Positions 1 through 5,729 of a stretch of 7,214 nucleotides of DNA are shown piece after piece (the stretch's first letter is position 1; each line of letters opens with the position of its first letter). Below the pieces are notes generated by a model. The model was not told the origin of the DNA and ran no database searches. It saw nothing but the letters and a program-made list of their open reading frames with translations. This DNA is from JACRBE01 sp964429005 (lineage in GTDB: Bacteria; Chlamydiota; Chlamydiia; Chlamydiales; JACRBE01). Location of the stretch: positions 1 through 7,214 of the forward strand of contig CAYSAJ010000049.1 in NCBI GenBank assembly GCA_964429005.1, written 5' to 3'. The position numbers and the translations under genes were made by a program.

Positions 1-339
1 GGTGAAGATATTGATAAGAAATATTTCCACCAAGTGAATAAGAAAGTGATGGCTGAAGGAGCAAAACCTGCTCAAGCGGCTCCCGTCCTTCTGGGTATCA
101 CAAAAGCTTCTCTCGGTACCGAGTCGTTTATTTCAGCGGCTTCGTTCCAAGAGACAACACGTGTTCTTACTGATGCTGCATGCGAAGGTAAAACAGACTA
201 TCTTCTCGATTTCAAATCGAACCTCATCATGGGACACATCATCCCTGGAGGAACAGGCTTCCCTGACTACTACCTAAGAGTCAAGAAGCTCGTCGATCGT
301 GAGGAAGAAGAAGAGCTTGATTTCGTTTTTAACGATTAA
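1..339 (+). CDS. rpoC: DNA-directed RNA polymerase subunit beta', C-terminal end (5' truncated by window)
   Basis: This is the last 112 residues of the beta' subunit, the largest subunit of RNA polymerase, acting in transcription. The frame is open from base 1, so the gene begins upstream; the GTG at 34 is internal. The segment LLGITKASLGTESFISAASF, followed by QETTRVLTDAA, is the highly conserved beta' region near the trigger-loop/bridge-helix end of the protein, and it is followed by the usual GHIIPGGTG stretch. The protein ends in an acidic tail rich in Glu (EEEEELDF). The reading VLLGITKASL and the spacing to the end fit chlamydial beta' from memory. The stop is TAA at 337-339, and a strong terminator follows 35 bases later, so nothing downstream is likely to be in the rpoBC operon. 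The identity is very secure. Confidence 0.97.
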   Translation, partial: GEDIDKKYFHQVNKKVMAEGAKPAQAAPVLLGITKASLGTESFISAASFQETTRVLTDAACEGKTDYLLDFKSNLIMGHIIPGGTGFPDYYLRVKKLVDREEEEELDFVFND

Positions 340-373
340 TAGCTTCTGTAAGTAATTTCTCAATTAATGCTCT

Positions 374-408
374 AAAAGCCTATAGATAATCTATAGGCTT
401 TTTTTTAT
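374..408 (+). terminator. Intrinsic terminator of the rpoC transcript
   Basis: A perfect 12-bp inverted repeat (AAAAGCCTATAG at 374-385 and CTATAGGCTTTT at 391-402) encloses a 5-base loop and runs into eight T residues (399-406). It sits 35 bases after the rpoC stop. It separates the polymerase operon from the small membrane-protein genes that follow. Confidence 0.9.
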
Positions 409-462
409 TTTAAACAAAAAAACATAACAAATATTTTAAATCAACTAGTTATTAAAAAGTTG

Positions 463-471
463 TGTTATACT
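463..471 (+). promoter_or_regulatory. Putative extended -10 promoter for the first small-protein unit
   Basis: TGTTATACT contains a TATACT -10 box preceded by TGn, the extended -10 form that can work without a good -35 box. No convincing TTGACA-like box is found 16-18 bases upstream. Transcription would begin near 478, just before the ribosome binding site at 482-488. The position, right after the rpoC terminator and right before a good Shine-Dalgarno, supports it. Confidence 0.5.
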
Positions 472-481
472 TGTTTTATTA

Positions 482-488
482 AAAGGAG
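482..488 (+). promoter_or_regulatory. Ribosome binding site that fixes the GTG start at 496
   Basis: AAAGGAG lies 7 bases before the GTG at 496. The same frame is open further upstream to a TTG at 460, but that codon overlaps the region of the putative -10 box and has no Shine-Dalgarno, so 496 is the better start. Confidence 0.75.
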
Positions 489-495
489 CCTAAAA

Positions 496-840
496 GTGGA
501 ATTAAACCATCCTATAACCAGTTTTCCAATCTTTGCCTATTATGGATACGTTGGGACTGAAAATCCATTGCCACTACTAAAAGAAACAGCTGCAAGGGTT
601 GGAGGTCTTATAATTAGTGTGATGGAGATCCCTTTTGGTGTTGCAGAAGCCGTTACAAGACTAGCAATAGGAGTTATCCTGGCGATCCCTCTTATCCTCT
701 CATGTTTTTCTTCCTCGGCTGAAGCAAGAAGTTTTCGTAATAGTAGTTTTAATCTAGTTTTAAAAGGGGCTCTCGCTAGCGCATCTATCCCCTTTATAAT
801 GATTATATTCGCTTTGACAAGCGGTTTTAGAGAAATCTAG
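496..840 (+). CDS. Small membrane protein, paralogue 1 of 4 (R-x16-E-x3-R family), unknown function
   Basis: A 114-residue protein read from GTG 496, chosen because of the AAAGGAG site 7 bases upstream and because this start places the family Glu at residue 51, as in two of its paralogues. I do not recognise a known domain. It begins with a short polar stretch containing FAYY (13-16), then R34, a hydrophobic run, E51-A-V-T-R55, a second hydrophobic run to about residue 71, a Ser/Arg-rich polar part (72-90) and a C-terminal hydrophobic segment (about 92-108). There is no cleavable signal peptide. It most resembles its neighbour at 883 (shared xP..AYY, [AV]R.GG and EAVxR). It is probably the first gene of a run, with 42 bases to the next. 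A two-lobed hydrophobic small protein in a chlamydia could suggest an inclusion-membrane (Inc) protein, but the layout is not typical and this is speculation. Confidence 0.8.
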   Translation: MELNHPITSFPIFAYYGYVGTENPLPLLKETAARVGGLIISVMEIPFGVAEAVTRLAIGVILAIPLILSCFSSSAEARSFRNSSFNLVLKGALASASIPFIMIIFALTSGFREI

Positions 841-882
841 GTTTTACCTGCGAATTTAACTGGTATTTTTAAGGAGATTGTT

Positions 883-1260
883 ATGAAATTTGATGCAGAA
901 ACTGTATGCTTACCTGTCAGCTGTATACCCTATATGGCCTATTATAACGCCCTAAACTTAAAAAAACCTGGTTCTAGAGCAGAGCCTAGAACTCCAGTTA
1001 TTGAAGGTTTGGTTAGGTTTGGAGGAAGTTGTATATTGATAGTGACCTCTCCGCTGTATGCAATTGAAGCGGTTGTAAGGATTTCTTTGGGAATAGTAGG
1101 TGCTTTATTTGCTCTTATAGCCTCATCTATCAATAATCAAGCTGCAGGAGAGTTTGTAAAACTGTACACCGCAGTTTGCTGGACTGGTGCCAAAACCGAT
1201 CTTATAGCCCCCTTCTACTTTTTATATAAGCTTCTTACAGAAGGTATTGGGGCACTCTAA
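883..1260 (+). CDS. Small membrane protein, paralogue 2 of 4 (R-x16-E-x3-R family), unknown function
   Basis: A 125-residue protein starting at ATG 883 with AAGGAG (871-876) 6 bases upstream, a strong start. No known domain is recognised. The N-terminal part has Cys residues (C9, C14) and AYY (19-21), then a basic/polar stretch (27-36). The family core follows: R45-F-G-G, a hydrophobic run, E62-A-V-V-R66, and a long hydrophobic run (67-81). A polar spacer (82-92) leads to a C-terminal part with an apolar stretch near 107-118. It is about ten residues longer than the other members, with the extra length before R45. It lies 42 bases after paralogue 1 and 83 before paralogue 3, with no clear terminator or promoter between, so the three are probably co-transcribed. 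A 63-codon frame on the opposite strand inside it is a shadow. Confidence 0.85.
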   Translation: MKFDAETVCLPVSCIPYMAYYNALNLKKPGSRAEPRTPVIEGLVRFGGSCILIVTSPLYAIEAVVRISLGIVGALFALIASSINNQAAGEFVKLYTAVCWTGAKTDLIAPFYFLYKLLTEGIGAL

Positions 1261-1343
1261 AGGTTTTTTACATTAAAACTAAACAACTTTAACACCTGAC
1301 TCCACTGATCGTCGGAGTTTAATTTATTGTTAATAAGGATTTT

Positions 1344-1685
1344 ATGATAGATTTTAAAAACTGTATAGCCCCTCAGCTTTTTACTCGCTATGTTGAGGCG
1401 GTGCCCCATCGTTATGAGGAAGTTGGCCATCAATTTTGGGTAAGACCTCTCAATGGATTAGTAACAACTTTGATTATAGCTTTGGCTATCATTGAGGCTG
1501 TTGGACGGCCTCTAGCCGGGGTAATAGCTTCCCCAGCCGCTCTTTGGGCTTATTGCGCTAATAATCAACAGTTTTTAGCAGATTATCAGCAAATATGCTT
1601 CATAGAGGCCCTTGAGGCAGGTAAAAACCTATTTGAAGGGATTTTTGTTGTTTTTAGAGATGCTATCTGCGGAATTTACGATTAA
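1344..1685 (+). CDS. Small membrane protein, paralogue 3 of 4 (R-x16-E-x3-R family), unknown function
   Basis: A 113-residue protein from ATG 1344, with AAGGA (1335-1339) just upstream. No known domain is recognised. Residues 16-36 carry Y-V-E-A-V-P...Y-E...H-Q-F-W-V-R34-P-L, almost the same as in the fourth member at 3446 (Y-M-D-A-V-P...F-E...H-Q-I-W-L-R-P-L), so these two form a close pair. Then come a hydrophobic segment (37-50), E51-A-V-G-R55, a second apolar segment (56-70), a polar Asn/Gln patch (NNQQ, 73-76) and a C-terminal apolar helix (about 97-111). It is the last gene before the long hairpin at 1790-1839. The likely location is a membrane; the function is unknown. Confidence 0.85.
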   Translation: MIDFKNCIAPQLFTRYVEAVPHRYEEVGHQFWVRPLNGLVTTLIIALAIIEAVGRPLAGVIASPAALWAYCANNQQFLADYQQICFIEALEAGKNLFEGIFVVFRDAICGIYD

Positions 1686-1789
1686 TCCTGCAAAAATAAC
1701 AGGGGTTTATCTAAGTCAAACTTTCTCGTTTTATCTTTAAAACCCAGGAATTAAGGGCTTTAAATACAGTTTTCCACAAAAGTCTATTG

Positions 1790-1839
1790 AAAAAGTCCTT
1801 ATAAACACTTAAAAACAAGGTGTTTATAAGGACTTTTTT
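1790..1839 (+). terminator. Long intrinsic terminator hairpin after the three small-protein genes
   Basis: A perfect 19-bp inverted repeat (1790-1808 pairing with 1820-1838) has an 11-base loop and a run of six T at 1834-1839. The left arm starts with five A, so the same hairpin could also stop transcription coming from the right. It lies 104 bases after the stop of paralogue 3; the stretch 1686-1789 holds no gene that I can see. Confidence 0.8.
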
Positions 1840-1903
1840 CATTTTGTTTTTCACAAATATTTTAAACAATAACTGTAATATTTATTTTAATTAAAAAATT
1901 TAG

Positions 1904-1909
1904 TATAAT
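1904..1909 (+). promoter_or_regulatory. Putative -10 box for the flavoprotein unit
   Basis: A consensus TATAAT lies in very AT-rich DNA, 31 bases before the ATG at 1941. The best -35 candidate at 17-base spacing is TTTATT (1881-1886), which is poor. The strong terminator directly upstream makes a separate promoter here necessary. AT richness makes chance -10 matches common, hence the modest confidence. Confidence 0.45.
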
Positions 1910-1940
1910 TAACGCTAATTAATTTAATTAAAGATAGATT

Positions 1941-3446
1941 ATGAACTCTTTGCCTCCTCCTATTGAATTTACTGATTTTGTTGTAATGACCTCTACTATG
2001 ACTAAAACTCACCACGATAGAATCGAGGGACTTCGCTATTATCGAGCAAATCAGATTGAGACCAATCCAACTGCCCCTACCAAGCAGGTGTTAGTTTCTG
2101 GAGGAGGTCCGGCAGGGCTCATGCATGCCATTTCCGCCTGTTTGCAGGGCTATAAGGTTAGGGTTTTAGAAAAAAGAGGAGAAGTTCGTGACAGAAGACC
2201 TCAAATTGTTGCATTGAAGCATGACAGCGTGGCTGTATTATCAACGTTGGGGGTCTTAGATATCCTGGAAAGAGAGGGAAAAATAGTCCGGCCACCTGTT
2301 GAAACTCCAGGCGACCAAGAGCATACTCAATCCCCTCTACTTGTTTCTATCGGTGATCTTGAGATGGCTCTCGAGGCAGTATTAAGGGAAATAGATCCGA
2401 CAGCAACGATCAGCTATGGATGTCATCTGGGAGATCGTCATGACGGAGCCGATCATACATTCACCATCGATATTAAAAATAACCGTGAAGAAGTCGTAGA
2501 GACTCTGAGTCCTGACTTCTTATTTATCGCAGAGGGGAAGCATAGTTCTACTGCAGAATCATTTGGATTCCGAAGAGTAGAAGTCATGCCTCCTATCTAT
2601 GCTATAGCAGGATTTGGTGTAAGCCAGCAAATTCTTAATCAGTCAGGAAGGGCTCGAGATGTTCGATTTGAGATGTATCGAGTGGCCATGATGATTTATT
2701 ACTTTACAGCTTTTCTCTTTGAGTCCATCAGAGTCACTTGTTTTGGAACAAGTTATCGTATGAGCTTTAGTATGGCGACCCCCCTCACAAACTACATGGG
2801 CGTTTTAGTATCACAAGAGCGATTAGCCCCAGTAATTGCTCTTAAGCAGGAAATAGCAGACTTAAAAGGGAGGGACAGAGCCCATCCAAGCGAAGAGTTG
2901 AAAGCTCTAATCCGGCAAAAAGAAGGAGAGCTTAATGGGATTATTTGCTACTGGGCTAATATCGGATATTTTCAGGCTGTCGCTTTATCGCAAATGAATT
3001 TTATGCTCCGCTCATTTGGTTATGAGACCTTAGATTTGCCACAAGACCCACCTTTCTATGTTCCTTATACCGATGGAGATCTTGTGGAGATGTCTTCAAG
3101 TCATATTGATCATACAGCACCTGACGCATATATTAAAACATACCATCAAACAGGTACAAAAAGAACTCAATTAGTCATTCCTTGTGGTGATGCAAGATCT
3201 ACAGTCGATTTCTCAACAGGTCTTGGCCTCACAAATGTCATTAGATCTTCCTATGCGGCTTCAGATTTGTTACAAAATGCATCACTTCTCGATTTAGAAA
3301 GAGCCACTGATGAGGTTCATGCAGCGAGTATAAGAACGATTGCATCCGTATACACTTCCCAAATTCGTGAATCGATACAAGATGCAGAAAACACAGCTCG
3401 AAACATCCGAGAGGGACTAGCTTTACCTTTAGAGATGGAAGCCTGA
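1941..3446 (+). CDS. FAD-dependent monooxygenase-like flavoprotein
   Basis: A 501-residue protein related to the group A flavin monooxygenase/hydroxylase superfamily, which uses FAD and normally NAD(P)H and O2 to oxidise a substrate. About 47 extra residues precede the dinucleotide-binding fold: V-L-V-S-G-G-G-P-A-G-L (50-60) is the GxGxxG loop, and L-E-K-R (76-79) ends the second strand with the acidic residue that holds the adenosine ribose. F-L-F-I-A-E-G-K (193-200) takes the place of the family DG motif (Glu instead of Asp). I-P-C-G-D-A-R (413-419) followed by G-L-G-L-T-N (427-432) is the GD motif that contacts the FAD ribityl chain. A hydrophobic patch (about 248-262) and a charged, coiled-coil-like stretch (298-333) interrupt the substrate half. 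The arrangement around LEKR and AEG-x-FRR recalls MICAL-type monooxygenases, from memory. The ATG at 1941 has only a weak Shine-Dalgarno. Its stop overlaps the next start. The substrate is unknown. Confidence 0.85.
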   Translation: MNSLPPPIEFTDFVVMTSTMTKTHHDRIEGLRYYRANQIETNPTAPTKQVLVSGGGPAGLMHAISACLQGYKVRVLEKRGEVRDRRPQIVALKHDSVAVLSTLGVLDILEREGKIVRPPVETPGDQEHTQSPLLVSIGDLEMALEAVLREIDPTATISYGCHLGDRHDGADHTFTIDIKNNREEVVETLSPDFLFIAEGKHSSTAESFGFRRVEVMPPIYAIAGFGVSQQILNQSGRARDVRFEMYRVAMMIYYFTAFLFESIRVTCFGTSYRMSFSMATPLTNYMGVLVSQERLAPVIALKQEIADLKGRDRAHPSEELKALIRQKEGELNGIICYWANIGYFQAVALSQMNFMLRSFGYETLDLPQDPPFYVPYTDGDLVEMSSSHIDHTAPDAYIKTYHQTGTKRTQLVIPCGDARSTVDFSTGLGLTNVIRSSYAASDLLQNASLLDLERATDEVHAASIRTIASVYTSQIRESIQDAENTARNIREGLALPLEMEA

Positions 3447-3793
3447 TGGAAATTCCTTTTAGCACTTCTCTCGGTTATGCTTACATGGATGCAGTTCCCA
3501 GACAATTTGAAGGGAAAAGCGTCCTTCATCAGATTTGGCTACGGCCTTTAACAGCGGTAGCGCTACTCGCAGCAACAAGTCTTGGCGTGATTGAAACGGC
3601 TTTCAGAATCGTTGGTTTCGTTACTTTATGTATTCCTCACATGTTTGTGAAGGGGATTCACACCACTCCTGCGCAGAAGTTTTCTGCTATCTATTTAGAG
3701 CATTTTTCATTGGGTGCGGTTACAAAGAGCATAGGAGGTATCTTTTTGAGTCTCTTTGGCGCAATCTATCAGCTTGCCTTCGGTGTAGCCTAA
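3446..3793 (+). CDS. Small membrane protein, paralogue 4 of 4 (R-x16-E-x3-R family), coupled to the flavoprotein
   Basis: A 115-residue protein whose ATG shares one base with the TGA of the flavoprotein gene (TGATG at 3444-3448), a typical arrangement for translational coupling; a GGAAG lies 4 bases before the ATG. No known domain is recognised. It has Y13-M-D-A-V-P...F-E...H-Q-I-W-L-R33-P-L, a hydrophobic run (36-49), E50-T-A-F-R54, a second apolar run (55-68), a polar spacer and a C-terminal apolar segment (about 97-113). It is closest to the gene at 1344, although a 255-base gap and the flavoprotein gene lie between them. The coupling suggests the membrane protein and the flavoprotein are made together, perhaps as partners; that is inference. 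Its TAA (3791-3793) touches the stop of the convergent transporter gene. Confidence 0.88.
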   Translation: MEIPFSTSLGYAYMDAVPRQFEGKSVLHQIWLRPLTAVALLAATSLGVIETAFRIVGFVTLCIPHMFVKGIHTTPAQKFSAIYLEHFSLGAVTKSIGGIFLSLFGAIYQLAFGVA

Positions 3794-5032
3794 TCACTCT
3801 GATCCGTTTGAGATTTCCTTAAGGGTTGTTTCTTTATTTACAATCATCGCAACACTAGCATCTGACCAGACATTAAGAGCTGTTTCCACCATATCGATTA
3901 AGGTATAAAAAGGAAGGATCAGCCCCATCATTTCAACAGGAATATCCATTGCCGCCAAGAGGGCTGTTGAGAGAAAATAACATCCCATCGGCACACCTGC
4001 GTTGCCAATTGCTGCAATCGTTGCAATGAACACCCAGCCTATTAATTGGATTCCTGTAAAAGTAAATCCATTCGAGGCAGACACGAAAAGACCTGTGGCC
4101 AAGATAAAAGCGGCGCATCCATTCATGTTAATTGTTGTGCAAATAGGAAACACAAATCTTGAAACTGCAGCACGTATGCCAAGGCCATTTTCTGCAGTCC
4201 TCATAGCAATAGGCATCGTTGCTACAGAAGATTTAGAGAAAAAGGCAACCGTAAGGGCTGGAAAAAAGATCCTCAGAGAAGAAAAAGGAGAAATTCCATG
4301 AGCTTTGAGGATGAGAGGTAATATTATAAGGCCTTGAAGGAGATTCGCCCCTACAACAACAGTAAGATACAGAGCAAGTCCAGTGAGGACTTTTCCTTTC
4401 GTAAGAGATGCAAAGGAGAGAATAATTCCTGACCAAACCGTCAGAGGAATTATTGCGAGTATGACTTTAACCAGTTTCATCATCGCAAATAAGAGGGGAG
4501 TGAGCACGTCATGGATCTTATCTCTATTAGGAGCTTTAAGAAGGGCGATTCCAAGACCAATCGCTAAAAGTAAGATTCCAAAAACATTTCCCTCTAAAAA
4601 GGGTTGAAAAATATTAGAAGGAAAAAGATTCACAAGGTGATCGAGGAAACTCGTTTGAATACCACTTGAGGGGGTGTTTGATGAAGAGATCCCTGATGAG
4701 TGAACTGGTTGTATGATCAAATATAAGGTCAGGGAGGTGAGTGCGGCAATAATCGTTGTGAGAAAAGTCCATTTAACCGTTTTGTAGCTCATTTTTTGAA
4801 ATTTGTGGATCTCATCTATCCCAGTAAAGGAGGTGAGAAGAGATAAAAAGATCACTGGAAGGCTGATGAGCTTCAAAATATTTGTGAATAAAGTCATAAA
4901 AGCAAGAGCCCATTTTTCCTGGCCGGGCACAGGGTAAAACCCCATGATAAGGCCAAGCGATGCGGCTATGAAAATCCAGCTTTGTAAACCGATTTTTTTA
5001 GAATGTTTTTTGTTGCCATGATCTGCGCACAT
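3794..5032 (-). CDS. Dicarboxylate/amino acid:cation symporter (SLC1/DAACS family), probably neutral-substrate type
   Basis: A 412-residue inner-membrane carrier of the family that includes GltP, GltPh and SstT, which import small amino or organic acids with Na+ or H+. Start ATG 5032 has AGGAG (plus-strand CTCCT, 5039-5043) 6 bases upstream. Family signatures: hairpin-1 S-K-S-S-V-A-T-M-P (266-274), TM7 T-T-I-N-M-N-G-C (299-306), hairpin-2 A-A-I-G-N-A-G-V-P-M (340-349) and TM8 D-M-V-E-T-A-L-N-V-W-S-D (380-391). The length is normal. Substrate-site differences: the Arg that binds the acidic side chain in GltPh (R397) is Glu383 here, as in the Ser/Thr carrier SstT as I recall it; NMDGT is NMNGC. 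D380, T384, N387 and D391 are kept. This points away from glutamate/aspartate and toward a neutral amino acid; that is inference. The gene stands alone on the minus strand, with 169 bases to the upstream tspO-like gene. Confidence 0.93.
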   Translation of the reverse strand: MCADHGNKKHSKKIGLQSWIFIAASLGLIMGFYPVPGQEKWALAFMTLFTNILKLISLPVIFLSLLTSFTGIDEIHKFQKMSYKTVKWTFLTTIIAALTSLTLYLIIQPVHSSGISSSNTPSSGIQTSFLDHLVNLFPSNIFQPFLEGNVFGILLLAIGLGIALLKAPNRDKIHDVLTPLLFAMMKLVKVILAIIPLTVWSGIILSFASLTKGKVLTGLALYLTVVVGANLLQGLIILPLILKAHGISPFSSLRIFFPALTVAFFSKSSVATMPIAMRTAENGLGIRAAVSRFVFPICTTINMNGCAAFILATGLFVSASNGFTFTGIQLIGWVFIATIAAIGNAGVPMGCYFLSTALLAAMDIPVEMMGLILPFYTLIDMVETALNVWSDASVAMIVNKETTLKEISNGSE

Positions 5033-5201
5033 GGGAATCTCCTGCTCAATGTTAAGGGATATAGGGTAAAAAAAGATTAAATGAAAGTCTGCTTGTAGCT
5101 TTAGCTACAACAAAGAGAAGAAGGGGATAAGAAATGATAAAGTGTAATCATGAGTCTATCGTATCATATGATGGGGATTTAGAAAAAACAAATCCTTAGA
5201 G

Positions 5202-5669
5202 CTAGTTTAGAGCAACGATCCCTGCATTTAAGGATAGGGCATAAGCTGTCCAAAGAAAATAGGGGATTAATAGATAGCCAGCTGATCGGCGAATTTGAAA
5301 AAACAAGGTCATCATCACCACGATAAGAGAGAATAGAAAATAGAGATCCAGCAGAGCCAATACGGGGTTTTTTAAGCTAAAGAAAAGGGCTGACCAGATT
5401 AAATTCGCAAAAAGCTGTATCCCGTAAATGGTTAAGGCTACATTTTTAAGATTAGAGCGAGGTGAAATATAAATGAGCCAACCTGAAATGGCGATCATGA
5501 TATAAAGAGCTGTCCACACGGGACCAAACAGATAAGGAGGTGGGGTCCAAGAGGTTTTTATTAAAGTAGGATACCAAGTTTTAACTGAAACCTGTGTAAA
5601 AATGCTCCCTAAAACTCCAATGCCTAGTACAACAAGAAGAAAGGCTGCAAGCGACCCATATTTTTTCAT
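5202..5669 (-). CDS. tspO: TspO/MBR family tryptophan-rich membrane protein
   Basis: A 155-residue five-helix membrane protein of the TspO/peripheral benzodiazepine receptor family, which binds porphyrins and other tetrapyrroles and is linked to stress and haem-related regulation. The sequence carries the family hallmarks in order: W-Y-P-T-L-I-K-T-S-W-T-P-P (32-44), then G-P-V-W-T-A-L-Y (49-56), Q-L-F-A-N-L-I-W-S-A-L-F-F (85-97), and L-I-P-Y-F-L-W-T-A-Y-A-L-S-L-N (134-148). The length is standard (about 155-165). The ATG at 5669 gives the expected short N-terminus leading straight into helix 1, but it has no good Shine-Dalgarno. It lies 60 bases after the end of the upstream minus-strand gene, so it could be read through from it or have its own promoter; a TATAAA lies on the minus strand in that gap, without a clear -35. 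Confidence 0.95.
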   Translation of the reverse strand: MKKYGSLAAFLLVVLGIGVLGSIFTQVSVKTWYPTLIKTSWTPPPYLFGPVWTALYIMIAISGWLIYISPRSNLKNVALTIYGIQLFANLIWSALFFSLKNPVLALLDLYFLFSLIVVMMTLFFQIRRSAGYLLIPYFLWTAYALSLNAGIVALN

Positions 5670-5729
5670 TTATCTAACCGTCGATATTTTTTGTTTTTTA
5701 TACATGAATTAACAATTAGACGTATAGAT

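Noticed and set aside
460..495. Longer start (TTG at 460) for the first small membrane protein
   Set aside because: The codon overlaps the putative -10 region, has no ribosome binding site, and the GTG at 496 has AAAGGAG at ideal spacing and matches the paralogue lengths.
1281..1320. ACTCC/GGAGT inverted repeat between the second and third small genes as a terminator
   Set aside because: Only 5 bp with a 10-base loop and a short T run; too weak to split the run of genes.
4002..4607. Plus-strand frames of 99 and 74 codons within the transporter gene
   Set aside because: Antisense shadows of well-conserved transporter sequence; no start signals.
5093..5110. TTGTAGC/GCTACAA hairpin between the transporter and tspO as a terminator
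   Set aside because: Only a 7-bp stem, and no T run directly follows on either strand; it could equally be an operator, but nothing supports a choice.
5175..5195. GGATTT/AAATCC hairpin just after the tspO stop as a terminator
   Set aside because: A 6-bp AT-rich stem with the T run in the loop and not after it.
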